Part shown: in pieces, positions 17,582 to 25,885 of the stretch
Position numbering within the stretch: the stretch's first letter is position 1
How the letters are laid out: the number at the start of each line of letters is the position of its first letter
DNA from: an uncultured Candidatus Actinomarina sp.
Lineage (GTDB): Bacteria > Actinomycetota > Acidimicrobiia > Actinomarinales > Actinomarinaceae
Assembly: GCA_902519215.1 (NCBI GenBank)
Contig: CABYIX010000003.1
Location: 1-64,000 of the forward strand
DNA length: 64,000 nucleotides
Direction of reading: 5' to 3'
Program-made: the position numbers and the translations under genes
The notes under the pieces: generated by a model
Databases searched by the model: none
Told to the model about the DNA's origin: nothing
The model's input: the letters and a program-made list of their open reading frames with translations, nothing else

Positions 17582-18211
17582 ATGATAGATACATATATAA
17601 ACATAGAGAAGACTCACAAAGAGTTCGCTAAACATTTAAAAGATGTTGGTGTAAATAAACTCGTACTAAAAGATATTCAGAGTCCCAAGCAAATCAAACT
17701 AGTAGTTACTTCCCTTGGTAAATATGGCGATACTAAAAAAAACCTTTCTGATTTAGAATCCGCAAACAAATCATTCCCTACATTAATTGTTGTAAATGAG
17801 GATGACTTTACTCAAACTGTAGATTTAATTCAGAACCCACAAATAGAACTAATTTCAAGTAGTAGCAAATTAGAGGAAGTATTAGCAAGAGTTCATGCTT
17901 TAGTGGGTGATGGAGAGTCAGAAATCCTTGAGTTTAAAGATTTAACTATAAATTTAAAAACATATGAAGCTAAAGCTGGTGAAGTACTTTTGGACTTAAC
18001 TTTTATGGAATATGAATTATTAAAGTTTTTTGTTGAGAACCAGGAAAATGTATGGTCAAGAGAGGAATTACTCGAAAAAGTTTGGGGGTACGATTATTTT
18101 GGTGGGGCAAGAACTGTTGATGTTCACGTAAGACGTTTACGTGCAAAACTAGGAGATGTCAGAAACGATTGGATAAAAACTGTACACTCAGTAGGTTATA
18201 AGTTTAACTAA
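17582..18211 (+). CDS. glnR: GlnR-like OmpR-family nitrogen regulator with atypical receiver
   Basis: 209 residues. The C-terminal winged helix (about 112-209) carries LDLTFMEYELLKF and the GlnR-type stretch YDYFGGARTVDVHVRRLR. The N-terminal ~105 residues have the size of a receiver domain but lack the usual phosphoacceptor Asp pocket, as in actinobacterial GlnR, which acts without phosphorylation. GlnR controls glutamine synthetases and ammonium uptake. The divergent glnII gene supports this job. No sensor kinase lies nearby. Confidence 0.8.
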   Translation: MIDTYINIEKTHKEFAKHLKDVGVNKLVLKDIQSPKQIKLVVTSLGKYGDTKKNLSDLESANKSFPTLIVVNEDDFTQTVDLIQNPQIELISSSSKLEEVLARVHALVGDGESEILEFKDLTINLKTYEAKAGEVLLDLTFMEYELLKFFVENQENVWSREELLEKVWGYDYFGGARTVDVHVRRLRAKLGDVRNDWIKTVHSVGYKFN

Positions 18212-18551
18212 AGCTGTTGCCGCAACCACAGGTTCTTGATACATTTGGATTATCTATTGAAAACCCAGTTTCCATTAATCCTTCTTTGTAGTCAAGAGTG
18301 GCACCTTTGATGTGTTCTAAGCTTTGAGCATCAACAACTATGTTGACTTCACCATATTCTTCAATGACATCGCCATCAAACTTATCAGTATCAAAAAACA
18401 TTTCGTAGGAATAGCCCGAACAACCTCCAGGTTTTACACCCATTCTGAGAAAGCTGTCTTTAGAATCTTGCTCAGCTTTAAGCTCAATTAGCTTACTGAC
18501 AGCACTTTCAGTAGCAAGAACTGTTCTTGATGATTTTATTTGTATATCCAT
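18204..18551 (-). CDS. erpA: A-type Fe-S carrier (ErpA/IscA/HesB family)
   Basis: 115 residues with the three conserved cysteines: C44 in PGGCSGYSYEM and C108/C110 in RTCGCGNSF. A-type carriers receive Fe-S clusters from the SUF/ISC scaffold and hand them to target proteins. The gene is convergent with glnR (8-base overlap) and divergent from the Mrp-type ATPase, another Fe-S carrier. ErpA versus IscA cannot be decided from sequence alone. Confidence 0.9.
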   Translation of the reverse strand: MDIQIKSSRTVLATESAVSKLIELKAEQDSKDSFLRMGVKPGGCSGYSYEMFFDTDKFDGDVIEEYGEVNIVVDAQSLEHIKGATLDYKEGLMETGFSIDNPNVSRTCGCGNSFS

Positions 18552-18628
18552 AATTCTATTATAACAAAGATATATTTATTCAATAAATTTGTAATTACAT
18601 CTTTTACAAAGTTACTTAGAATAACATT

Positions 18629-19756
18629 ATGGTACAAAATGATATTTTATTAAAACATCTGTCATCAATATATGACCCTGAATTAGCAGTAAATATAGTC
18701 GATTTAGGCATGGTAAAAGATATCCAACATATAGAAAAAGATGTACAAATAAAGCTAGCTCTAACAATTGCTGATTGTCCAATGAGAAATCAGATCGAAA
18801 CAGAGATAGAGAGAAAGCTACTCTTATTAGAAAATGTTGATTCTGTTGAAATTACGACAACCGCTATGAATCAAGAAGACCGTACCGCAGTTATGGAAAA
18901 AGCTAGAAAAAAAGCAAGAGAGAATGCCCAACCAACCAATATAAATCCCAGAACAAGGGTTGTTGCTATTGGAAGTGGGAAGGGAGGGGTAGGAAAATCT
19001 ACTCTGTCAGCAAATATAGCTCTTGGATTATCAAAAGCTGGATTTAAAACTGGATTGCTTGATGCAGACATATGGGGTTTTTCTATACCACGGCTATTGG
19101 GAATCACAGGAAGAATAGAAGCTAATGAAAATAAGAAAATGGTACCTTACAAATTTAATGAACTTGAAGTTGTTTCAACTGGATTAATTACTAGCGATGA
19201 AGATACTGCATTGATGTGGCGTGGGTTAATGCTCAGTAAAGCTCTGGAGCAGTTCCTGACTGATGTTGAATGGGGAGAGTTAGATTATTTAATAATAGAT
19301 CTTCCGCCTGGTACTGGGGATATTCAAATGGCACTAAGTAGACTCCTACCTCAAGCTGAACTTATAGTTGTAACAACACCTCAGCTAATGGCACAGAAAG
19401 TTGCAACAAGAGTTGCTGACATGGCCAAAAGAAGCTTCATCCCATTGCTTGGAGTAATAGAAAATATGTCTTACTTTGAGTCAAACTCAGGGGAAAAATA
19501 CAATTTGTTTGGTGAAGGTGGCGGTGAGGCTTTATCGGAGAAGTTTGGACTACCACTGTTATCTAAGATTCCAATAAGTGAAGATACAAACAACAAAGCT
19601 GATGGAGGTATTCCTCTTATAAACCAAGAAAATGATTCTTCAACAAAATTAGCAATTGAAAAACTTGTAAAAGATATAGCTATAAAGCTTCCTCCTGTTG
19701 TAGATGAGACATGCACAGGTAGGCTTGCAAAAGTTTTTGAAGAACTTTCAAAGTAA
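18629..19756 (+). CDS. mrp: Mrp/NBP35-type Fe-S carrier P-loop ATPase
   Basis: 375 residues. An N-terminal MIP18/DUF59 domain (about 1-90, with LSSIYDPELAVNIVDLGMV) is fused to a MinD-like ATPase. The deviant Walker A is GSGKGGVGKSTLSANIA, and DYLIIDLPPGTGDIQMAL is the Walker B region. Family members bind and transfer 4Fe-4S clusters. The typical CxxC near the C-terminus is not evident; a single Cys occurs in DETCTGR. The stop overlaps the selA start (TAATG), so the genes are probably one operon. Confidence 0.9.
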   Translation: MVQNDILLKHLSSIYDPELAVNIVDLGMVKDIQHIEKDVQIKLALTIADCPMRNQIETEIERKLLLLENVDSVEITTTAMNQEDRTAVMEKARKKARENAQPTNINPRTRVVAIGSGKGGVGKSTLSANIALGLSKAGFKTGLLDADIWGFSIPRLLGITGRIEANENKKMVPYKFNELEVVSTGLITSDEDTALMWRGLMLSKALEQFLTDVEWGELDYLIIDLPPGTGDIQMALSRLLPQAELIVVTTPQLMAQKVATRVADMAKRSFIPLLGVIENMSYFESNSGEKYNLFGEGGGEALSEKFGLPLLSKIPISEDTNNKADGGIPLINQENDSSTKLAIEKLVKDIAIKLPPVVDETCTGRLAKVFEELSK

Positions 19757-21051
19757 TGGAAAATATATCTGTTAATGAACTGACTGACTCTACAAACTCC
19801 TCTTTACCAAGAGAGATAAAAGTTGCTTTAGCTAGAGAGGTGCTTTCCCAAGAAGAAAACATTGAAAAAGCAAAAGAAAAATTTTCTGAAATAGTTAAAA
19901 ATTTAGAACAAAAAAAACAAAAAGAGGTGGTTAACGCCACAGGTACAGTATTACATACAAATTTGGGAAGATCGCCAAATAACATAAGCTTTTCTGGTAG
20001 GTATACAAATGTTGAATATGATTTAAAAAATTACAGACGTGGCATAAGAAATGAGTATCTGTCTTCAGCTCTAAGTAGTTTTCTTGGATGTGAAGGGATA
20101 ACATTTGTTAATAATAATGCTTCTTCTCTATATTTATCATTACGTGCATTGGCAAAAAGTTATGAATTTCAAAATGTGATTATCTCTAGAGGTGAAATCA
20201 TTGAGATTGGAGGCTCTTATCGCCTACCTGAAATAATTAAAGAAACTGGACTTCAGATGATTGAAGTTGGAACTACAAATAAAACTAATCTAAATGACTA
20301 TACAAGAGCATTGAAAGATTTTCCTAACTCAATCATTTTAAAAGTTCATAGATCAAATTACTCAATTTCGGGTTTTACAGAAGAAGTAAGCATAAAAGAA
20401 CTATCGGACATTAAGGAAAATTATGAAACTGTTCTCATACATGACCTTGGAAGTGGCTTAGTTGTAGATAGGAAGTTTCTTGAAGTAAATCATATCGATA
20501 TATTTAATAACGAAACCTCTGTTCAAAATTCTTTAGATGATGGATCCGACTTAGTTATGTTTTCTGGAGACAAGCTTTTCGGTTCTGTTCAGTCAGGAAT
20601 TATTGCTGGTAAAAGTAAGTTGATTGAAAATATCAAAAATTATAGTCTATTTAGAACCTACAGATGTTCGCCGCTAACTCTCTTTGAACTTCAAAAAACT
20701 GTAGCTCACTATATAAATAAAGATGAATTAAATATTCCTTTTTGGTACTTAGTATCGCAAAATTACCAATCACTTAAAATGAGAATAGAAAATATTGTCT
20801 CTGAATCTAGCATTAAATTTGAAATTGAGGAAGGAACTAGTTTAATTGGAGGTGGTACCCTTCCTGACGTTACTATGACATCACCTGTCTTGATTATAAA
20901 TGAAGAGGCTAGTAGCTCTTTACTTGACATGTTTCTACAGAATGAAATCCCTATAATTCCTCACTTTTACAAAAATAGAATCTGTATTGACTTACGAAGT
21001 GTGTTTGAAGATCAAGATAAGATAATTAAAACTTGCCTAAATAAATTATGA
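19756..21051 (+). CDS. selA: L-seryl-tRNA(Sec) selenium transferase
   Basis: 431 residues. VVNATGTVLHTNLGRSP is a SelA hallmark, and the PLP-binding lysine lies in MFSGDKLFGSVQSG (near residue 273). FRTYRCSPLTLFELQKT follows in the C-terminal part. It converts Ser-tRNA(Sec) to Sec-tRNA(Sec) using selenophosphate. The stop overlaps the selB start by four bases (ATGA), so the two are translationally coupled. Neither selD nor selC was found in this window. Confidence 0.95.
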   Translation: MENISVNELTDSTNSSLPREIKVALAREVLSQEENIEKAKEKFSEIVKNLEQKKQKEVVNATGTVLHTNLGRSPNNISFSGRYTNVEYDLKNYRRGIRNEYLSSALSSFLGCEGITFVNNNASSLYLSLRALAKSYEFQNVIISRGEIIEIGGSYRLPEIIKETGLQMIEVGTTNKTNLNDYTRALKDFPNSIILKVHRSNYSISGFTEEVSIKELSDIKENYETVLIHDLGSGLVVDRKFLEVNHIDIFNNETSVQNSLDDGSDLVMFSGDKLFGSVQSGIIAGKSKLIENIKNYSLFRTYRCSPLTLFELQKTVAHYINKDELNIPFWYLVSQNYQSLKMRIENIVSESSIKFEIEEGTSLIGGGTLPDVTMTSPVLIINEEASSSLLDMFLQNEIPIIPHFYKNRICIDLRSVFEDQDKIIKTCLNKL

Positions 21052-22721
21052 CAGTTCTTGCTACTGCTGGTCATGTTGATCACGGTAAGTCGACATTGGT
21101 TAACTTTTTAACAAATCAAGAAACAGATAGGTTAGCTGAAGAAAAAAATAGAGGTTTAACTATAAATCTTGGGTATACGTATTTTGAATATCAAAGGAGA
21201 GCAATTTCAATAGTTGATGTTCCTGGTCATCAGGATTATTTTAAAAATACAATTGCTGGTTTCTCAAATGTAAATGGGGTGCTGTTTTGTATTGATTCGG
21301 TTCAAGGGTGGTCACGACAATCAGAAGAGCACTTTAAATCAATTGTGAACTTAGGAATTAGAGATATTCTTGTAATTTTTACTAAGACTGACTTACTAGA
21401 AAAAACTCTGAAAAAAGACAGTATCATAAAAAAATTTTCAAATATTAAAAACTTAAATTTTCAGATCACAGAATTTAGCTCAAAAACAAGTAATAAAGAA
21501 GATTTTCATAAAGAGATTAATGACTTTTTTAAAGATACTGGAGCTGATGAAGAAGGTACTATCTGGGTTGATAGAACTTTTTCAATTGACGGTATTGGCA
21601 CAGTGGTAACTGGAACAGCAAGTAATAATCTAGATCTAAGTAAACTATATGTATCTGATCATAAAAGTCCTCTTGAAGTCAAAAAAATACAAAGTCTCGG
21701 GAAAGATATAGAAAAAATTGTCTCTACATCACGAATTGCTATTTCTCTTAAAAAAAATCCATCACAACCTCTTCAGAGGGGTGATATTCTTTCAAATAAT
21801 TTATTAGATAAAGCTGAATATTTAATTCTTGAGACAGAAAATGAAGCACTCTCTTTTGAAACAAAAGATACTACAAGAGCTTATATTGGTACATCTAATC
21901 AGATAGTAAAACAAGTGAAGTGCTTGTATGTGGAAGGCAAAAACTATGCAGTAGTTCATTTAGGTAGTCCAATAAGTACTATTGAGGGTCAAAACATTCT
22001 GCTACATGACCTATCGAAAAATGATTTTATAGGAGGAGAAATTATATTAAAAACTAATAATAATTTTCAGATAAAAAAGCTTCTCAAAAACAAAAAAAAA
22101 TTGGACCAGAACTTACTGTTGGAGATTTTGACTTTTACTCCTAAAAAATATATAAATAAAAATATTTCATATTTTGAACTAGAAGATAAATTTCTATCAT
22201 CTGAAAATCTCAACTTTCTTATAAATAAAATTACCGATAATTTACAAAAAATAAACAATATGGGTGTTGAAGATTATTTTTATAAAATACTATTTATTGA
22301 AAAATTTTTAATAGAAAAAATTTTAGATCAAATAGATAAATTTGATTTAGTAAAAAATCAAATTATTTATAAGAAGAAAACAACAATTGATTTAAAAATT
22401 TATAAAACGATTCTAAATGAATTAACACCTGAATTAAGCATTAAAGAGGTTGATCTATCTAAATATGAAAAAGAAGCTGTCAAAACACTTTTTATGAACA
22501 ATTATCTTTATAGAATTAATAAAAAGTTAATAATTTCGGATCATCATAAGAACACTCTCATTGAACTATTAAAAGACTTGCCTAATATTTTTACAGTAAA
22601 AGAGTTTAAAGATAAAGCCAGTTTGTCCAGGAAGTATGCAATTCCATATTTAGAGTTCTTAGATAATGAGTCTCTTACTGCAAAAATAGAGGATAGCGGA
22701 AAGAGAAAGAAGCTAGTTTGA
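21048..22721 (+). CDS. selB: selenocysteine-specific elongation factor
   Basis: 557 residues. The GTPase domain begins at the N-terminus: GHVDHGKSTLVNFL (G1), DVPGHQDYFKN (G3) and FTKTDL (G4). Beta-barrel domains follow, then an AT-rich C-terminal half that ends in a winged-helix domain with ASLSRKYAIPYLEFLD, typical of SelB's SECIS-RNA-binding part. It delivers Sec-tRNA to UGA codons at SECIS hairpins. The 3' end overlaps the convergent whiB gene by 9 bases. Confidence 0.95.
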   Translation: MTVLATAGHVDHGKSTLVNFLTNQETDRLAEEKNRGLTINLGYTYFEYQRRAISIVDVPGHQDYFKNTIAGFSNVNGVLFCIDSVQGWSRQSEEHFKSIVNLGIRDILVIFTKTDLLEKTLKKDSIIKKFSNIKNLNFQITEFSSKTSNKEDFHKEINDFFKDTGADEEGTIWVDRTFSIDGIGTVVTGTASNNLDLSKLYVSDHKSPLEVKKIQSLGKDIEKIVSTSRIAISLKKNPSQPLQRGDILSNNLLDKAEYLILETENEALSFETKDTTRAYIGTSNQIVKQVKCLYVEGKNYAVVHLGSPISTIEGQNILLHDLSKNDFIGGEIILKTNNNFQIKKLLKNKKKLDQNLLLEILTFTPKKYINKNISYFELEDKFLSSENLNFLINKITDNLQKINNMGVEDYFYKILFIEKFLIEKILDQIDKFDLVKNQIIYKKKTTIDLKIYKTILNELTPELSIKEVDLSKYEKEAVKTLFMNNYLYRINKKLIISDHHKNTLIELLKDLPNIFTVKEFKDKASLSRKYAIPYLEFLDNESLTAKIEDSGKRKKLV

Positions 22722-22973
22722 GATAAAGATGCCTTCTCTTTTTCTCTCTACTTCATTCAACCCACCCCAAACACCAAAAGGTTCAGAAATTTCATTTGCT
22801 TCTTCAAGGCATTCAATTTTTACAGGACATCCGCTACAAACTGCTTTTGCTTTAGCTTCCCTCTTTTCTCTGTCTTCTTTTTTTTCAAAAGTAGCAGGAG
22901 GAAAAAATAAATTACTGCTGTGTTGTCGGCAGAGAGCATCGTATTGCCAAGTTGAAATTTTTATTTGAAGCAT
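22713..22973 (-). CDS. WhiB-family Fe-S transcriptional regulator
   Basis: 86 residues with the four WhiB cysteines in canonical spacing: C15, then C46-x2-C49-x5-C55, and the GVWGGL turn before a basic C-terminus. WhiB proteins bind a 4Fe-4S cluster and act with sigma factors; they are essentially restricted to actinobacteria and their phages, so this gene gives the strongest taxonomic signal in the window. The paralogue type (WhiB1-7) cannot be assigned. Confidence 0.93.
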   Translation of the reverse strand: MLQIKISTWQYDALCRQHSSNLFFPPATFEKKEDREKREAKAKAVCSGCPVKIECLEEANEISEPFGVWGGLNEVERKREGIFISN

Positions 22974-23032
22974 ATTAAAACAATAAACTACAATTTTTAT
23001 GTGTAAAAAGATTTTTTTCGCGAAGTATTCGC

Positions 23033-24235
23033 TTATATTGACAATTTTCCGTCTTCTTCGGAGAGAATTACGTCCTGCATTTCTTTAAGCGATCTATCTT
23101 TATTTTTATTAACAACTATTTGTTTAACTCCCAGCTTCACAAGAACCTGTTGTTCATTTAAAACTTCTAGTACTTGCGCTTTTTTGCCACTTAATGATGA
23201 CATTGCGCTTGTGTCAGTAGTAAGTCTTGACCTGATTACTGTAGGTATTGCTATAAAGTAGAAAAAAGCAAGCATTATTGAACAACCAAACATAAGAAAT
23301 TGGTTAATTTTTAACTCATAATTGTTAAACATCACCAGGCACGATGAATGAAGTATCAGGAATGATCCAATTCCTAAAAAGCCAAAATAACCTCTAGATA
23401 ATATTTTTATATAAGTTAGGAAAGAAATTAGAAAAATAAATAATCCATAATAATTTAAACCAAATTCATTAAATGTCATGGAAGAAAATGAAATTAAAAG
23501 AGCTCCAATAAATGCCATGATTCCCGGACCAATAGCAAATAATTCTAAACCAATCAAAGCAAAACCAAGACCAAAAAACATATAGGTAAATAAAGGATTT
23601 GATATAGAAATGTAGAATCTTTCAGCTAAAGAAGGTTTAATAAATTTTATTTCTTCGATTGCTGTCGAAGTTATGTCGAAGTTAACAATCCCCACTGCAT
23701 TATCTAGGTTTGTCGATATATCTTCCATACCTAATTTCTCAATAAATGCTCCTATTGACCCGACAATCATATACCCCTCATATATACCTTCTTCTCCGGT
23801 AACCAACATAGTTGAACTTAGGGGATCTAAATCTGGCGTTGAAGAACATATGTTAACTAGACACGGATTGGAATTAAAAATATCTTCATTAGTATTTTGA
23901 GGCATATTTGTTACCAGAGTTCCTGGTGATAGGCCAATAAAATCAAAATCTTTAAGCAGCTCTGCATTAATTTCTGTTTTGTTTGGTCCAACCCAAATGG
24001 CTTTTGGGATGATGACACTTTCTAATATTTCGCCTAACTTAATGATACTTTCTTGACTTACATCATTGGCGTTGTACTGGACAATGAAAAGCTCATCATC
24101 GTTAACTTTATTTTCATCAAAGTATCTTTCAATAGCATTAATGTGACCGCTGGAAAAAATTCCTTCAATCTCAAATATGCTTATCTGTGTTACATTTACA
24201 GCTGCAAAAAATAATATCGGTAATAGTTTTAACAT
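23033..24235 (-). CDS. NfeD-type membrane protein, long form with protease-like domain
   Basis: 400 residues: N-terminal signal/anchor, a ClpP/SppA-like domain (about 15-190), four or more membrane helices (about 205-325) and a C-terminal OB-fold NfeD domain (about 335-400, with GKKAQVLEV and VLVKLGVKQIVV). Long NfeD proteins usually pair with stomatin-like proteins at the membrane. The expected serine-protease motif is not clear here (GLSPGTLVTNMPQ), so the protease may be inactive. No stomatin gene is adjacent. Confidence 0.75.
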   Translation of the reverse strand: MLKLLPILFFAAVNVTQISIFEIEGIFSSGHINAIERYFDENKVNDDELFIVQYNANDVSQESIIKLGEILESVIIPKAIWVGPNKTEINAELLKDFDFIGLSPGTLVTNMPQNTNEDIFNSNPCLVNICSSTPDLDPLSSTMLVTGEEGIYEGYMIVGSIGAFIEKLGMEDISTNLDNAVGIVNFDITSTAIEEIKFIKPSLAERFYISISNPLFTYMFFGLGFALIGLELFAIGPGIMAFIGALLISFSSMTFNEFGLNYYGLFIFLISFLTYIKILSRGYFGFLGIGSFLILHSSCLVMFNNYELKINQFLMFGCSIMLAFFYFIAIPTVIRSRLTTDTSAMSSLSGKKAQVLEVLNEQQVLVKLGVKQIVVNKNKDRSLKEMQDVILSEEDGKLSI

Positions 24236-24276
24236 TTTATATACTTAAATATATACAATAGTAGTCTTTTAAAACT

Positions 24277-24600
24277 GTGAAAATTTGCTTAATAACTGAT
24301 AACGCGTGGGTAAAGGATTCTTTACTTAAATTTCTTGATTTTGAATACAATTTTACACATCTTGATAATGTCGATGAGATTAAATTATCTTATGATTATA
24401 TTTTCGTTGATATGCAAGTAAATAATAACGGAGGGCCCTCAATTGTTAGGGAAATTAGTAGGGATATAAAATTTCAAAATTCTAAAATTATTCTATTAAT
24501 TGATAGAGAAGCTGACATTTTTCAAGCAAAAAGAGTCGGAGCTGATGCATATTTGCTTAAACCAATTGATAAAACTAATTTAAAAAACCTTTTTACTTAA
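24277..24600 (+). CDS. stand-alone response-regulator receiver-like protein
   Basis: 107 residues, GTG start. Receiver fold with a probable phosphoacceptor Asp in YDYIFVDMQV and the conserved Lys in AYLLKPIDK; no output domain. Part of the acidic cluster near the N-terminus is replaced by LITDNAW. Such proteins act as phosphate sinks, relays or protein-interaction modules. It is divergent from nfeD and about 30 bases upstream of the CorC-like gene; no histidine kinase is present in the window. Confidence 0.65.
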   Translation: MKICLITDNAWVKDSLLKFLDFEYNFTHLDNVDEIKLSYDYIFVDMQVNNNGGPSIVREISRDIKFQNSKIILLIDREADIFQAKRVGADAYLLKPIDKTNLKNLFT

Positions 24601-24631
24601 ACAGAAAATACTTTAAAATCAAATATACATA

Positions 24632-25885
24632 TTGAGTACTGACTACATAATCATCATTCTTATAGCAATTTGCTTGTTTTTCTCTGCGTTGCTTTCTGGC
24701 TCTGAGACTGCTATTACCTATGTTCCGAGAGAGAAAATACATCAACTTAAAGACTCAAAGAGAAATAATAAAATAAAGAAAGCAAAAGATGAGTTAGAAA
24801 AAACTATCGGAGGGATACTGGTAGCTAATAATTTTGTAAATATTCTTATGGCTTCTCTTTCAACAATATTATTTGTTCGCTTATTAAAAGGTGATGAAAC
24901 TGCAGGATCAGCTTTATCAACACTAGTAATAACATTACTTGTACTAGTAATTGGAGAGATTACTCCTAAAACGATTGCATCAAGAAATCCGATTGGTTTC
25001 CTATCAAAAACTGCATTTATAATAGATTTTCTTTCAAGGGCCTTCGCTCCATTTACGAGCCTGATTACAAATTCAATAGATAGAACTTCTAAACAGGGAG
25101 ATATGGATGGTGACAACGAAATAACAGAAGCAGATATTCAAGCTCTTACCGCTCTTGGTGAAATGGAAGGACAGATTTTGCCAGCTGAAAGAGAGATTAT
25201 TGATTCACTACTAGATTTTTCTGACAGGCCAATTAAAGAAATTATGACACCAAGAGTTGATGTTTTATTTCTTTCTTTACCAGTAAATATGGTAGATGTT
25301 AAAAAGATTGTTGACGAAAAAAGAATATCAAGAATGCCTATTTCGAGGTCAGAGTCTTTAGATGATACCTTTGGAATTGTTTACGTAAAAGATATATTTA
25401 ATTTAGATATTTCAGTAAATTCTGTCGAAATTGAAAATTTAGTAAAAGACGCAATATATCTTCCTGAATATACCACAGTCTTATCAGCCCTTAATATTCT
25501 TAGAGAGAATCAAGCAAGCTTTGCTTGTGTGATTGACGAAAACGGTGGTATTGAGGGAGTAATTACTATAAAAGACGTTCTTTCTGAGTTTGTTGGTGAT
25601 TTACCAGATGAACATGATGAGAGGTTTTCAGGAATTAGAAGACTTGGTCCTGGACAGTGGGTTGTAGAAGGCAAAACTGATATTGATGACTTTGAAGAAT
25701 TTTTTGGTCTAGACCCACAGGAATCAGATGTAGCAACAGTTGGAGGACTTTACTTAAGCTACTCTGAGAAACTTCCAAATATAAATGAAAAAATTACAAT
25801 ACATGGTTTAGAACTTACAGTAACTGCTGTTGATAATCGAAGGATAGATTCACTAATAGTTAAAAAAATATCTAAAATTAACTAG
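24632..25885 (+). CDS. CNNM/CorC-HlyC family membrane protein
   Basis: 417 residues. A DUF21/CNNM membrane domain at the N-terminus (ALLSGSETAITYVPREK, TIGGILVANNFVN, VIGEITPKTIA) is followed by a CBS-domain pair (about 190-310, with IMTPRVDVLFLSL and ACVIDENGGIEGVIT) and a C-terminal CorC_HlyC domain (about 330-415). Such proteins take part in Mg2+/Co2+ export. The start is a TTG at 24632, as no ATG precedes the first helix. The stop overlaps the GTG start of the next gene by one base. Confidence 0.9.
   Translation: MSTDYIIIILIAICLFFSALLSGSETAITYVPREKIHQLKDSKRNNKIKKAKDELEKTIGGILVANNFVNILMASLSTILFVRLLKGDETAGSALSTLVITLLVLVIGEITPKTIASRNPIGFLSKTAFIIDFLSRAFAPFTSLITNSIDRTSKQGDMDGDNEITEADIQALTALGEMEGQILPAEREIIDSLLDFSDRPIKEIMTPRVDVLFLSLPVNMVDVKKIVDEKRISRMPISRSESLDDTFGIVYVKDIFNLDISVNSVEIENLVKDAIYLPEYTTVLSALNILRENQASFACVIDENGGIEGVITIKDVLSEFVGDLPDEHDERFSGIRRLGPGQWVVEGKTDIDDFEEFFGLDPQESDVATVGGLYLSYSEKLPNINEKITIHGLELTVTAVDNRRIDSLIVKKISKIN

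Noticed and set aside
22974-23032. GCGAA-GTA-TTCGC stem near whiB as a terminator
   Set aside because: Only five base pairs and no T-run in the direction of nfeD transcription.
21000-23100. Search for tRNA-Sec near selA/selB
   Set aside because: No long-extra-arm tRNA with anticodon TCA could be seen in the gaps around these genes.
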